Positions 55,564-64,000 of a stretch of 64,000 bases of DNA are shown in pieces. Every line of letters begins with the position of its first letter. Within the stretch, counting starts at the first letter, position 1. The DNA comes from Hyphomicrobiales bacterium (GTDB lineage Bacteria > Pseudomonadota > Alphaproteobacteria > Rhizobiales > Devosiaceae). The DNA lies in contig JAMONS010000132.1 of the NCBI GenBank assembly GCA_027065555.1, positions 1 through 64,000 of the forward strand, read 5' to 3'. The translations under genes and the position numbers were made by a program. The notes under the pieces were generated by a model. That model was not told where the DNA came from, did no database searches, and saw only the letters and a list, made by a program, of their open reading frames with translations.

Positions 55564-56154
55564 TTGAACAATAAACGTTATATTTGTGAAAGTGGTTCAG
55601 AGGCTCGCATAGCCGCTATTGTCATTCCAATAGCTAGTGATATGGGGTTTGACTTGGTGCGAGTTAAAATAATTAGTGGTAATGATACGACCTTGCAAAT
55701 TATGGCGGAGGACGAGCAGGGAAAGTTTTCAATAGCTGATTGCACAAAATTAAGTCGTGAACTAAGCCCTGCCCTTGATGTGGAAGAGCCACTTTCAAAT
55801 GCTTATCAACTTGAAATTTCTTCGCCTGGGATTGATAGGCCATTGGTAAGGGCTAGGGATTTTGCTCGCTATATTGGGCATGATGCCAAAATTGAACTTA
55901 GAGATATGATAGATGGGCGGAAGCGCTTTCGTGGTGAAATTATTAAAGCTAACGAGACAAGTGTTACAATAAAATTGCGTGATGCCTTGCCAGATACAGA
56001 CCCAAATCATCAACTAGAGTTAGAGCAAATAGCAGAAGCTAAGCTTGTTATGAGTGATAAATTGCTTGAAGAAGCACGTAAACAACAAATCAACAAAGAT
56101 CTTGATAATCCTGATATAGAGGTTATTGAGGATAATATTAAGGAGAATATATAA
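55564..56154 (+). CDS. rimP: Ribosome maturation factor RimP
   Basis: A protein of about 196 residues needed for 30S subunit maturation. It shows IAAIVIPIASDMGFDLVRVKI, the SIADCTKLSRELSPALDVEEPL segment and SSPGIDRPLVRARDFARYIG. I take the TTG at 55564, which has AAAGAG seven bases upstream; a TTG at 55540 is in the terminator tail and less likely. It is the first gene of the rimP-nusA-ylxR-infB-rbfA-truB operon, and its TAA overlaps the nusA ATG by one base. Confidence 0.94.
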   Translation: MNNKRYICESGSEARIAAIVIPIASDMGFDLVRVKIISGNDTTLQIMAEDEQGKFSIADCTKLSRELSPALDVEEPLSNAYQLEISSPGIDRPLVRARDFARYIGHDAKIELRDMIDGRKRFRGEIIKANETSVTIKLRDALPDTDPNHQLELEQIAEAKLVMSDKLLEEARKQQINKDLDNPDIEVIEDNIKENI

Positions 56155-57806
56155 TGGCCGTTTCAGCCAATCGTTTGGAGCTTTTGCAAATTGCAGACGC
56201 AGTTGCACGTGAAAAATCAATAGATAGACTTATTGTTATTGATGCAATGCAAGACGCTATTCAAAAAGCGGCTCGTTCTCGTTATGGTGCTGAAACTGAA
56301 GTTAAGGCTGAAATTAATCCAAAAACAGGCGAAATGCGCCTTTGGAAATTGTTAGAAATTGTTGAGGAAGTTGAAGAGCCCGCTCGTCAAATTTCTTTGC
56401 CACACGCTAAAGAAAAAATCAAAGAGGCGCAACTTGGGCAATATATTTCAGAGCCGCTTCCTCCAGTAGAATTTGGACGTATTGCGGCGCAATCTGCAAA
56501 ACAAGTAATTGTACAAAAAGTTCGTGATGCTGAGCGTGATCGTATGTTTAGTGAATATACTGATCGCATTGGTGAGGTAGTTAATGGCACTGTTAAGCGT
56601 GTTGAATATGGTAATGTAATTGTTGATTTGGGTAAGGGCGAGGCGATTATTCGCCGTGATGAACTTATCCCACGTGAAACATTTCGCTATGGCGACAGAG
56701 TACGTGCATATATTTATGACGTAAGACGTGAGCAACGTGGGCCGCAAATTTTCCTCTCGCGCACTCATCCACAATTTATGGCTAAATTGTTTATGCAAGA
56801 AGTGCCAGAAATTTACGATGGAATTATTACAATTCGCTCAATCGCTCGTGATCCGGGATCTCGTGCAAAAATTGCGGTAACTTCAAATGATAGCTCAATC
56901 GATCCAGTTGGTGCTTGTGTTGGTATGCGTGGCTCACGTGTGCAAGCAGTGGTTGGAGAATTGCAGGGTGAAAAGGTTGATATTATCCCATGGACCGATA
57001 ATATTGCTGATCTTGTGGTTTCTGCTTTGCAGCCATCTGAAGTTGCAAAAGTGGTACTTGATGAACAGGGTGAGAAAATAGAAGCGGTTGTGCCTGATGA
57101 CCAGCTTTCTTTAGCTATTGGGCGACGTGGACAAAATGTGCGCTTAGCATCTCAGCTTATTGGTTGGGATATTGATATTTTAACCGAGCTTGAAGAGAGC
57201 GAAAGACGCATTAAAGAATTTACCGATCGTTCAGAATTATTTATGGCATCAATAGATGTTGATGAAATGTTGGCGCAATTACTTGCATCAGAGGGTTTTA
57301 CCTCTGTTGAAGATCTTGCCTATATTGAATTAGAAGAAATAGCGTCTATTCAAGGGTTAGATGCAGATATTGCTACTGAGTTGCAAGATCGTGCGAAAGA
57401 ATATCTTAACGCAAAAGAAGTTGCGCTTGATGAGGAGCGTAAAAAGCTTGGCGTTAGTGACGATCTATATGAAATTTCTGGCCTTACTGGTGCAATGTTA
57501 GTTGAACTTGGCAAAGATGGTATTAAAACAGTTGAAGATTTTGCTGGTTGTGCCGCTGATGATCTTGTTGGCTGGATTGAAAGAGTGGATGGTGAAGTAA
57601 AACGCTTTGCTGGCCTGTTTTCTTCTTTAGATGTTAGTCGTGAAGAAGCTGAGGCGATGGTTTTAGATGCTCGTATTAAAGTTGGTTGGATTAAAGCAGA
57701 AGATTTAGTGCAAGAAGATGAAACTAGTGAAGAAGATGAGGCGCAAGAAGGTGAGACGCAAGAAGACGAAACAAGTGAAGAAGAGCAAGAAAATAAAGAT
57801 AGCTAA
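56154..57806 (+). CDS. nusA: Transcription termination/antitermination factor NusA
   Basis: A 550-residue protein that binds RNA polymerase and nascent RNA. It has the N-terminal RNAP-binding domain (residues 1-130), an S1 domain starting around GEVVNGTVKRVEYGNVIVDLG, two KH domains (ACVGMRGSRVQAVVGELQGEKVD and LAIGRRGQNVRLASQLIGW), and two C-terminal acidic HhH-like repeats. The last 30 residues are a strongly acidic Glu/Asp/Gln tail with tandem EDETSEE-type repeats. NusA often regulates its own operon through the leader. Confidence 0.97.
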   Translation: MAVSANRLELLQIADAVAREKSIDRLIVIDAMQDAIQKAARSRYGAETEVKAEINPKTGEMRLWKLLEIVEEVEEPARQISLPHAKEKIKEAQLGQYISEPLPPVEFGRIAAQSAKQVIVQKVRDAERDRMFSEYTDRIGEVVNGTVKRVEYGNVIVDLGKGEAIIRRDELIPRETFRYGDRVRAYIYDVRREQRGPQIFLSRTHPQFMAKLFMQEVPEIYDGIITIRSIARDPGSRAKIAVTSNDSSIDPVGACVGMRGSRVQAVVGELQGEKVDIIPWTDNIADLVVSALQPSEVAKVVLDEQGEKIEAVVPDDQLSLAIGRRGQNVRLASQLIGWDIDILTELEESERRIKEFTDRSELFMASIDVDEMLAQLLASEGFTSVEDLAYIELEEIASIQGLDADIATELQDRAKEYLNAKEVALDEERKKLGVSDDLYEISGLTGAMLVELGKDGIKTVEDFAGCAADDLVGWIERVDGEVKRFAGLFSSLDVSREEAEAMVLDARIKVGWIKAEDLVQEDETSEEDEAQEGETQEDETSEEEQENKDS

Positions 57807-57817
57807 ATTTTAGAAGA

Positions 57818-58423
57818 ATGAATGAAAGAATGAAACAAAGGGGTCCAAAAATACGCCAATGCGCACTAAGTAAAGAAGAAAAAGAGGCAAAGCATCTTAT
57901 TAGATTTGTTCTTTCTCCCAATAATGAGATAGTTCCTGATATTGATGCAAAAGCTGAGGGGCGTGGTGTTTGGATATCTCTTTCTCAGCTTGCAGTTAAA
58001 GAGGGTGCAAAGAAAAATATCTTTTCTAAAAGCCTCTCTTGTCAGGTAAAGCTACCTAAAGACCTTGCACAAGAGGTGCGCTTGCGCTTAGAACAACGTT
58101 TATTAGGTGCGCTTGGTTTGGCAAGAAAAGCAGGGCAATTAATAATTGGTGGTGCAAAGGTGCGCTCTGCTATAGAAAAAGGAAATGTGATAGCATTAAT
58201 AAGTGCAAGTGATGGTGCGTTAGATGGAAGAAAAAAAATATTAAATATGGCCAACTCTAGATTGAATGAAAAATCTTATTTGCATATTGATATTTTGCAT
58301 TCAGACCAATTAGATTTGGCATTGGGACGAGAAAATGTGATACATGGTGCATTAATTGCTGGTGCGGCAGGTGAAGCGGCAGTAAATAGGGGCAAAAGAT
58401 TAATCCGATATATAAATAATTAA
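57818..58423 (+). CDS. YlxR (DUF448)-L7Ae fusion RNA-binding protein
   Basis: A 201-residue protein. The N-terminal half is YlxR-like (RQCALSKEEKEAKHLIRFVL, DAKAEGRGVWISLS) and the C-terminal half resembles the L7Ae/L30e RNA-binding fold (LGLARKAGQLIIGGAKVRSAIEKG). This fusion is the normal arrangement in alphaproteobacteria, where it lies between nusA and infB. One of the usual YlxR cysteines is missing (RQCAL rather than RxCxxC). Function is probably related to translation or rRNA. Confidence 0.92.
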   Translation: MNERMKQRGPKIRQCALSKEEKEAKHLIRFVLSPNNEIVPDIDAKAEGRGVWISLSQLAVKEGAKKNIFSKSLSCQVKLPKDLAQEVRLRLEQRLLGALGLARKAGQLIIGGAKVRSAIEKGNVIALISASDGALDGRKKILNMANSRLNEKSYLHIDILHSDQLDLALGRENVIHGALIAGAAGEAAVNRGKRLIRYINN

Positions 58424-58465
58424 CAAAGCCAAATAACTAATTAACAAAGCAAAGTAAGAAGCTAA

Positions 58466-61117
58466 ATGAGTGATAAAGAACAAAAAGATAATAAAAACAA
58501 TGCAGGTGAGGCAGGAAAAAAGACCCTCTCCCTTAAAGGTATTTCTTTAGGTGCTGGCGCTGCTGGTATAGTGCGCTCATCTCGCTCCGTTGTAGTTGAA
58601 AAAAGAAGCCGCAAAGTTCTTGCTCCAAAACCAACAGGCACAATTTCACCAAAAGCCCCTCTTGGTGTAAAATCAGCAAGCCAAAAGCCAGCATCAAGCA
58701 CTCAATCTAAAACTGCTACAAAACCAGTGATAAAACCTAGCCTATCAATTAAAGGTGGTCTAACTGATAATGAAGCTAGTGCACGTGAAAGAGTATTGCG
58801 TGAGGCTTCTTTGCGCCAAAAAGCAGATCAAGAAAAATTTGCTGAGCAAGAACAAAAAAGAACTCAAGATGGGAACAGAAGAAGAGCTCTTAGACAAGAA
58901 GCTACTTTGCAAGATGAGGCCGCTTTGCAAGAAAAGACCAAACAAAAAGAGGTTGAGCAAGAAGGTGCTACTAAGCAGGTTGATGCTGCTAAACAACAAT
59001 CAACAGGTGATAGCTCTAAAACTGTAGCTAAAAAACCTAGCAAAACATCAGAAGCTGCTCCAGTTATTTCAGCAGAAGACCTTGAAGCGCAAACTCAGCG
59101 TCAGGCTCGTGGTGGCAAACAAGGAGCAGCGCATAAAGCTCCTCTAGTCAATAAAGATGAGCTTGAAAGAGCAAAACGAGCGGCAAGGACTACACCATCT
59201 CCTTCAAAAAGAAATCAACCCGGATCAAACTCTCGCTCTCGTCTTACAGTAACTTCAGCGCTTAGCGATAGTGGTGATAGAGACCGTGGTCCTTCACTTG
59301 CTGCTATGCGTCGCCGCCGTGAGAAACAAAAGAATAAAATTTCTACCCCGCAAGCAAAAGTTATGCGTGAAGTTATTATTCCTGAAGCTATTTCGGTTCA
59401 AGAATTAGCAAATCGTATGTCTGAACGCTCAGTTGATGTTATCAAGCTTTTGATGGAGCAGGGGCAAATGGCAACTATTAACGATATTTTGGATGCGGAT
59501 ACGGCAGAACTTATTACAACAGAACTTGGGCACACAGTTAAAAGAGTTGCAGAAAGCGATGTTGAAGAGGGTATATTTGAAGATATAGATCAAGGCAAAG
59601 AAGAAGATTTACGCCCTCGTTCTCCAGTTGTTACTATTATGGGTCACGTTGATCACGGTAAAACCTCGCTTCTTGATGCAATAAGAGAAGCAAATGTTGT
59701 CTCTGGTGAAGCTGGTGGTATTACCCAACATATTGGTGCATATCAAGTTGATAAAAATGGTCATAAAATAACTTTCCTTGATACACCGGGGCACGAAGCA
59801 TTTACTGCTATGCGGGCACGTGGTGCGCAGGCAACCGATATTGCTATTTTGGTTGTTGCAGCCGATGATAGTGTCATGCCGCAAACTATTGAATCAATTA
59901 AACATGCAAAAGCTGCTAGTGTTCCTATAATTGTTGCGATAAATAAAATCGACAAAGCAAGTGCCGATGTTAATAAGGTGCGTAATGAATTATTGCAGCA
60001 TGAGATTTTTGTTGAATCTATGGGTGGTGAAGTTTTGGACGTTGAAGTTTCAGCACTTAAACATACTAATTTAGATAAGTTATTAGAAACTATCTTATTG
60101 CAAGCCGAATTGCTTGATCTTAAAGCTAACCCAACAGGCAAGGCGCAAGGAATTGTCATTGAAGCAAAGCTTGATAAGGGTCGTGGTGCTGTTGCAACTA
60201 CGCTTATTCAACGTGGTGAATTAAAAGTTGGTGATGTGGCTGTTGCTGGATCACAATGGGCACGAGTTCGGGCGCTTATTAATGATAAGGGCGATCAGGT
60301 TAAACAAGCAGGGCCTTCAACTCCAGTTGAAATCCTTGGCTTTACTGGCGTTCCAAATGCTGGAGATCGTTTTGCAGTTGTTGAAAATGAAGCAAAGGCT
60401 CGTGAAATTACTGAATATCGTAAGCGTGCAATTCGTGAAAAATCAGCAGTTGGGGGGGTAACATCTCTTGAGCAAATGATGGACCAGCTTAAGAGCGCAA
60501 ATCTTTCTCGTTTCCCACTTATTATCAAGGGCGATGTGCAAGGCTCAGTTGAAGCAATTAATTCTGCACTTGAAAAACTTGGCAATGACGAAGTTTCAGC
60601 GCAAATCCTAATGGCTGGAGTTGGTGGCATTACGGAAAGTGATATAACTTTAGCGCAAGCTTCAAACGCTATTGTTATTGGTTTTAATGTGCGTGCTAAC
60701 AAGCAAGCACTTGAGGCTGCAAATCGTGAAGGTATAGAAATTCGCTATTATAATATTATTTATGATTTGGTTGATGATGTTAAAAAAGCAATGTCTGGAT
60801 TGCTTGCTCCTGAACGCCGTGAAACCTTTATTGGGTACGCTGAAATTCTTGAGGTGTTTAATATTACAAAAGTAGGTAAAATTGCTGGTTGTCGTGTTAC
60901 AGAAGGCATTGTTGAGCGTGGTTCTGGGGTTCGTTTGTTGCGTGATGATGTGGTTATTCATGAAGGGGAACTTTCAACCCTTAAACGCTTCAAAGATGAA
61001 GTTAAGGACGTGCAATCTGGTCAAGAGTGCGGCATGGCGTTTTTAAAATATGAAGATATGCGAGTGGGAGATGTTATTGAATGTTTCCGTGTTGAGCAGA
61101 TTGAGCGTAGCCTGTAA
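58466..61117 (+). CDS. infB: Translation initiation factor IF-2
   Basis: An 883-residue GTPase that delivers initiator fMet-tRNA to the 30S subunit. The N-terminal third is low-complexity, Lys/Gln/Glu/Ala rich and poorly conserved. The G domain begins with [15 protein letters not shown] at about residue 393, then [17 protein letters not shown], and [13 protein letters not shown]. Domain II, III and the C-terminal tRNA-binding domain follow ([27 protein letters not shown]). It lies between ylxR and rbfA in the conserved order. Confidence 0.97.
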   Translation: MSDKEQKDNKNNAGEAGKKTLSLKGISLGAGAAGIVRSSRSVVVEKRSRKVLAPKPTGTISPKAPLGVKSASQKPASSTQSKTATKPVIKPSLSIKGGLTDNEASARERVLREASLRQKADQEKFAEQEQKRTQDGNRRRALRQEATLQDEAALQEKTKQKEVEQEGATKQVDAAKQQSTGDSSKTVAKKPSKTSEAAPVISAEDLEAQTQRQARGGKQGAAHKAPLVNKDELERAKRAARTTPSPSKRNQPGSNSRSRLTVTSALSDSGDRDRGPSLAAMRRRREKQKNKISTPQAKVMREVIIPEAISVQELANRMSERSVDVIKLLMEQGQMATINDILDADTAELITTELGHTVKRVAESDVEEGIFEDIDQGKEEDLRPRSPVVTIMGHVDHGKTSLLDAIREANVVSGEAGGITQHIGAYQVDKNGHKITFLDTPGHEAFTAMRARGAQATDIAILVVAADDSVMPQTIESIKHAKAASVPIIVAINKIDKASADVNKVRNELLQHEIFVESMGGEVLDVEVSALKHTNLDKLLETILLQAELLDLKANPTGKAQGIVIEAKLDKGRGAVATTLIQRGELKVGDVAVAGSQWARVRALINDKGDQVKQAGPSTPVEILGFTGVPNAGDRFAVVENEAKAREITEYRKRAIREKSAVGGVTSLEQMMDQLKSANLSRFPLIIKGDVQGSVEAINSALEKLGNDEVSAQILMAGVGGITESDITLAQASNAIVIGFNVRANKQALEAANREGIEIRYYNIIYDLVDDVKKAMSGLLAPERRETFIGYAEILEVFNITKVGKIAGCRVTEGIVERGSGVRLLRDDVVIHEGELSTLKRFKDEVKDVQSGQECGMAFLKYEDMRVGDVIECFRVEQIERSL

Positions 61118-61129
61118 TAGAGATCAAAA

Positions 61130-61528
61130 ATGAATAAACCTCCATCACAACGTATGTTACGAGTTGGCGAGTTAGTGCGTCATGCGCTAGCTGATATGCT
61201 AACACGTGGTGAAATTATTGATCCCTTAATTGAAAGCACAGTGATTACTATTCCTGAAGTGCGTATGTCACCTGATTTAAAATTAGCCAATGCTTATGTT
61301 GCGCCACTTGGCGGGTTAAATGCTGATAATATTGTTATAGCGCTAAATAAGCATAAGAAATTTATTCGTGGGTTTATTACTCCAAAGTTAAATCTTAAAT
61401 ATGCACCTGATGTTCGGTTTTTTGTTGATGATACTTTTGATGAGGCAACTAGAATTGATAATTTATTGCGCTCAGAAAAAGTGTTGCGGGATATAGAAGC
61501 AAGAAGCGATGAAGAAATCTCAGACTAA
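61130..61528 (+). CDS. rbfA: Ribosome-binding factor A
   Basis: A 132-residue KH-like protein that helps mature the 5' end of 16S rRNA and is important in the cold. Family features are [22 protein letters not shown], the [14 protein letters not shown] strand, and [27 protein letters not shown]. It starts 12 bases after infB and overlaps truB by 20 bases, so translation is coupled. Confidence 0.96.
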   Translation: MNKPPSQRMLRVGELVRHALADMLTRGEIIDPLIESTVITIPEVRMSPDLKLANAYVAPLGGLNADNIVIALNKHKKFIRGFITPKLNLKYAPDVRFFVDDTFDEATRIDNLLRSEKVLRDIEARSDEEISD

Positions 61529-62423
61529 GAGAGTAAAGCGCAATATCTCGGGCTGGTTAGTATTTAACAAACCCTATGATATGAGTTCAACTGAGGCGGT
61601 TGGAAAATTACGCTGGCTATTAGAGGCAAAAAAGGCAGGTCATGCTGGAACACTTGATCCGCTGGCCACAGGAATTTTGCCTATTGCTTATGGTGAGGCA
61701 ACTAAGACAATTCCCTATATTCAAAATAGCACTAAGACCTATCATTTTACGCTTGTTTGGGGGCAGGCAACTAGCACCGATGATAAGGAGGGTGAGGTAA
61801 TTGCAAGTTCAAATATTCGCCCGACAGAACAACAAGTTTTAGCTACCTTGCCAAAATTTACTGGCAAAATAATACAAGTGCCGCCAATTTTTTCAGCGAT
61901 TAAAATTAAAGGCGAGCGAGCCTATGATTTAGCAAGAGCTGGTAAAAAAATAGTAATGAAACCACGTGAAATAGAGGTTGAAAGTTTTACTTTGCTTGAA
62001 CATGGTGAGGAGCAATCTAGCTTTGAAGTTATTTGCGCCAAAGGAACTTATATCAGGGCATTAGCACGAGATTTAGCAAATGAACTTGGTACAAAAGGGC
62101 ATGTAGGGGCGCTACATCGTGTTAGCGTTGGTCATTTTAGTGATGAAAATGCAATAGATTTAGAGCAGTTTGAAAATGCTACATTAGAGCAAAGAGAAGC
62201 TATGTTAAAACCTGTAGCATATGGTTTAAGTTCTTTAGCTGAAATAAAAATAGACGCACGCCAAGCTGTTAGCATTAGGCTTGGAAACGGCGTTCTTTTA
62301 ACGGGTGCAAATGCACCAATAAAGCTTGATGAGGCGTGGGTTAGCCATAAGGGGCAAGCGGTGGCAATAGGTTATGTTGAAAAAGGGCAGTTTAAGCCCA
62401 AAAGAGTGATTTTGGCTGGTTAG
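61509..62423 (+). CDS. truB: tRNA pseudouridine(55) synthase TruB
   Basis: A 304-residue enzyme making pseudouridine 55 in the T loop of tRNAs. The catalytic aspartate is in [26 protein letters not shown] (near residue 48); later motifs include [23 protein letters not shown] and [15 protein letters not shown]-like [19 protein letters not shown]. The N-terminus begins [22 protein letters not shown]. It overlaps rbfA by 20 bases and ends the operon, whereas rpsO-pnp, which commonly follow truB, are here on the opposite strand 9 kb upstream. Confidence 0.96.
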   Translation: MKKSQTKRVKRNISGWLVFNKPYDMSSTEAVGKLRWLLEAKKAGHAGTLDPLATGILPIAYGEATKTIPYIQNSTKTYHFTLVWGQATSTDDKEGEVIASSNIRPTEQQVLATLPKFTGKIIQVPPIFSAIKIKGERAYDLARAGKKIVMKPREIEVESFTLLEHGEEQSSFEVICAKGTYIRALARDLANELGTKGHVGALHRVSVGHFSDENAIDLEQFENATLEQREAMLKPVAYGLSSLAEIKIDARQAVSIRLGNGVLLTGANAPIKLDEAWVSHKGQAVAIGYVEKGQFKPKRVILAG

Positions 62424-62432
62424 TAGTCTATG

Positions 62433-62455
62433 AAGCCCACCGATGGCGGGCTTCA
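62433..62455. terminator. Hairpin after truB
   Basis: GAAGCCC (62433-62439) and GGGCTTC (62449-62455) form a perfect 7-bp stem with a 9-base loop. The following T-run is weak, so it may act with Rho or as a 3'-end stabiliser. It lies 9 bases after the truB stop and before the convergent EF-hand gene. Confidence 0.6.
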
Positions 62456-62480
62456 ATGATTTAGATCCTAACCCTAATGA

Positions 62481-62930
62481 TTAATTATAGCTATTGCCAA
62501 AATCATTAGCTGTAATTTCGCCATCTCCATTCGTATCTTTTTGTTCAAAAAAGCTTTTGGCATTTTCTAAAAATTCTTCACGTGAAACTTGCCCATCGCC
62601 ATCAAGATCATTTGCCTCTAGCGTCATCGGGCTTCCAGCTTTTTTATTGGTTTGGCCAATATTTTTGTTCGCCATGTCGTTGGCACGTGCTTCATCAAAA
62701 TATATATATTCATCTGCATCTAAAATGCCATTGTCATCACTATCAAATGAGAGGAAAATATTGCCACGCTTTTCTTGCATTTCTGCAAGTGTTACTCTGC
62801 CATCTTCATTTTCATCCCAGCTATTTATAAAATTTTGCCCCGGAACACCGCCGCCAGCTGCCAAAGCACTGATTGGGCTTGTTGCTAATAGTGAGCTGAT
62901 AATAATTGCGCTAATAATTTTAGTTTTCAT
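62481..62930 (-). CDS. Secreted EF-hand calcium-binding protein
   Basis: A 149-residue protein with a signal peptide (to about residue 25, PISALAAGG). The mature part contains four EF-hand loops: DENEDGRVTLAE, DSDDNGILDADE, DLDGDGQVSREE and DTNGDGEITAND. All four have Asp at positions 1, 3 or 5 and Glu/Asp at 12, so all could bind calcium. It is a small calmodulin-like periplasmic or extracellular protein. The biological role is unknown. The 260-base gap upstream (62931-63190) shows no other gene. Confidence 0.9.
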   Translation of the reverse strand: MKTKIISAIIISSLLATSPISALAAGGGVPGQNFINSWDENEDGRVTLAEMQEKRGNIFLSFDSDDNGILDADEYIYFDEARANDMANKNIGQTNKKAGSPMTLEANDLDGDGQVSREEFLENAKSFFEQKDTNGDGEITANDFGNSYN

Positions 62931-63190
62931 GATATATACCTTTATACTTTCTGAGCAAATTGCTATTTAGTTAATATTTGTTACATTCCAATAATGGAAT
63001 ATATGGATAAAATAGTCTAATTAACTCTTGGTAATTTAGATGAAATTTTTGTAATGTTAGAAGAACTTAAAGTTAAGCCCCTAAAATAAATTTTTTGATT
63101 TTGTCTATAACAAACGATATGCGCTTTGAATTATAGTTGCGCATGGGCAATTCTGCATAGCTTAGCATGTAAAGATAAATGCTTAATGGC

Positions 63191-63922
63191 TTAAAACAGG
63201 CATTTTTCAAAAGTGAAATAAAAACTCTTATCTCGTCCTTGTTTTTTGGCTTTTTTCTCATAGCGAGTTGCTTGCCAGCCAATAAAAGGCTGATGCCAGA
63301 ACAGTGGTTCATTAAGATTGTGGGTAAAACTCTTGTGTCGTAAAATATGCGCTAGTGTCCAATTTGCATAATCTTCTATATCTGTTGCAAAGTGGAATAG
63401 TCCTATAGGTTTAAGCGCCTTTGCCATTTCATCAAGTGTCATTTTTGAAACAAAGCGGCGCTTATTGTGTTTTTTCTTTGGCCAAGGGTCTGGATAGAGC
63501 AGGTAAATTTCATCTATAGATTTTTCATCAATAGCGTTTAATAATTTTATTGCATCATCGCTAAATAGGCGAATATTTTTAATATTATGCGTTTTTATTT
63601 GCTGCAATAATTTACCGATGCCGCCTGTAAATACCTCACAGCCAATAAACCCAATTTCAGGATTTTCTATAGCTTTTCTGGCTAGATGTTCGCCGCCACC
63701 ATAGCCAATTTCAAGAATGATTTTTTGTTTGTTGGGAAATATTTTTTTGATATTAACATTATTATTTGCCAAATCTATTTCTAGATTTGGCAATAATTTA
63801 TCAAAAAGCTCTTGTTGCCCCCTAAGCATTCTCTTGCCCGATTTGCGGCCAAAAAATGCCCTTGGTGCATTAAAGTCTTTTGGTGTGCTAAACACCTTTG
63901 GGGCTTGCCCGCTTTTAAGCAT
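63191..63922 (-). CDS. trmB: tRNA (guanine-N7-)-methyltransferase TrmB
   Basis: A 243-residue SAM enzyme making m7G46 in tRNAs. The motif I glycines are in ILEIGYGGGEHLARKAIENP; the family motif IYLLYPDPWPKKKHNKRRFV is intact, and the C-terminal ATRYEKKAKKQGR-type segment fits. The first 30 residues are a basic extension (FFGRKSGKRMLRGQQ) usual in alphaproteobacteria. It starts within the end of metK (8-base overlap), so the pair is co-translated, as in other Hyphomicrobiales. Confidence 0.95.
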   Translation of the reverse strand: MLKSGQAPKVFSTPKDFNAPRAFFGRKSGKRMLRGQQELFDKLLPNLEIDLANNNVNIKKIFPNKQKIILEIGYGGGEHLARKAIENPEIGFIGCEVFTGGIGKLLQQIKTHNIKNIRLFSDDAIKLLNAIDEKSIDEIYLLYPDPWPKKKHNKRRFVSKMTLDEMAKALKPIGLFHFATDIEDYANWTLAHILRHKSFTHNLNEPLFWHQPFIGWQATRYEKKAKKQGRDKSFYFTFEKCLF

Positions 63923-64000
63923 AGTTTTTTAATGCTGCCTTTAGTGGTTTTACCAAATCAAGCTTTTCCCAAGAGAACGATCCATCACGCCCAGCTTTGC
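63915..64000 (-). CDS. metK: S-adenosylmethionine synthase, C-terminal end (cut by window edge)
   Basis: The minus-strand frame entering from the right edge ends at a TAA at 63915-63917. It reads KAGRDGSFSWEKLDLVKPLK and then AALKNYA, matching the FSWEK(T)DLV C-terminus of alphaproteobacterial MetK. The enzyme makes S-adenosylmethionine, the methyl donor used by trmB immediately downstream. Only about 28 residues are visible. The overlap with the trmB start fits the well-known metK-trmB order. Confidence 0.82.
   Translation of the reverse strand, partial: KAGRDGSFSWEKLDLVKPLKAALKNYA

Noticed and set aside
63073-63312. 79-codon minus-strand frame at the trmB 3' end
   Set aside because: Most of it overlaps trmB in another frame and the remainder shows no family features.
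1-64000. CRISPR array or insertion sequence
   Set aside because: No regularly spaced direct repeats and no transposase frame were seen in the window.

Overview
This window looks like a chromosomal segment of an AT-rich alphaproteobacterium, most likely from the Hyphomicrobiales (Rhizobiales) or a near relative. That placement is an inference. It rests on the family mix (two IalB-type secreted proteins, K+-independent H+-pyrophosphatase, a cytochrome c maturation cluster beside acnA, class I PPK2) and on gene orders familiar from that group: argH-lysA with a divergent TlpA-like thioredoxin, ffh-rpsP-rimM-trmD-rplS, rimP-nusA-ylxR-infB-rbfA-truB, and metK-trmB. I saw no rRNA, CRISPR array, insertion sequence or intact prophage. 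There is one tRNA, tRNA-Gly(GCC).

Layout. 1-9.8 kb: the start of ftsK, a glnK-amtB ammonium operon with a sigma-54-like promoter, a UbiH-type hydroxylase, two small conserved genes, tRNA-Gly, a TetR regulator, inorganic pyrophosphatase, a secreted protein of unknown function, an MTA/SAH nucleosidase and a Tat-exported multicopper oxidase. 9.9-21 kb: typA, a five-PAS GGDEF-EAL protein, argG, rlmN, a tandem pair of IalB-like genes, sulfide:quinone oxidoreductase and thpR. 21-29.4 kb: a BI-1 membrane protein, a GNAT acetyltransferase, a candidate small RNA, a DUF1223 protein, acnA, and ccmABCDG. 29.5-34.7 kb: ffh, rpsP, rimM, trmD, a DUF2867 gene and rplS, the last two separated by about 640 bases holding a large palindrome and a dispersed repeat. 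34.8-45.9 kb: acetoacetyl-CoA synthetase, ppk2, hppA, yggT, a TerB-like gene, argH-lysA-tauE, tlpA and a very small YjfB-like gene. 45.9-52.7 kb: rhomboid protease, cobalamin adenosyltransferase, gluQRS, an AlkA-like glycosylase, an esterase, a membrane protein/ImmA-peptidase pair, and pnp. 52.9-64 kb: rpsO, a DEAD-box helicase, the divergent rimP-nusA-ylxR-infB-rbfA-truB operon, a secreted EF-hand protein, trmB and the end of metK.

How the genes fit together. Most of the window is housekeeping: translation and RNA turnover (rpsO, pnp, rimP-nusA-infB-rbfA-truB, ffh, rpsP-rimM-trmD, rplS, typA, rlmN, gluQRS, trmB, DEAD helicase), arginine and lysine synthesis, nitrogen uptake, and c-type cytochrome biogenesis. 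Phosphate energy metabolism is well represented, with soluble and membrane pyrophosphatases and a polyphosphate kinase. Several genes appear to start at TTG (rpsO, rimP, ccmA, the helicase, the esterase).

The most unusual signal is a short GC-rich DNA repeat. It occurs at least twice inside the coding tail of the DEAD-box helicase, in different reading frames, and once between genes at about 48.8 kb. Other points of interest are a structured intergenic RNA candidate at 22.65-22.78 kb, a long hairpin in the rpsO-pnp spacer, a terminator-like hairpin directly before rimP, a 31-base palindrome upstream of rplS, and three copies of a double-hairpin repeat.
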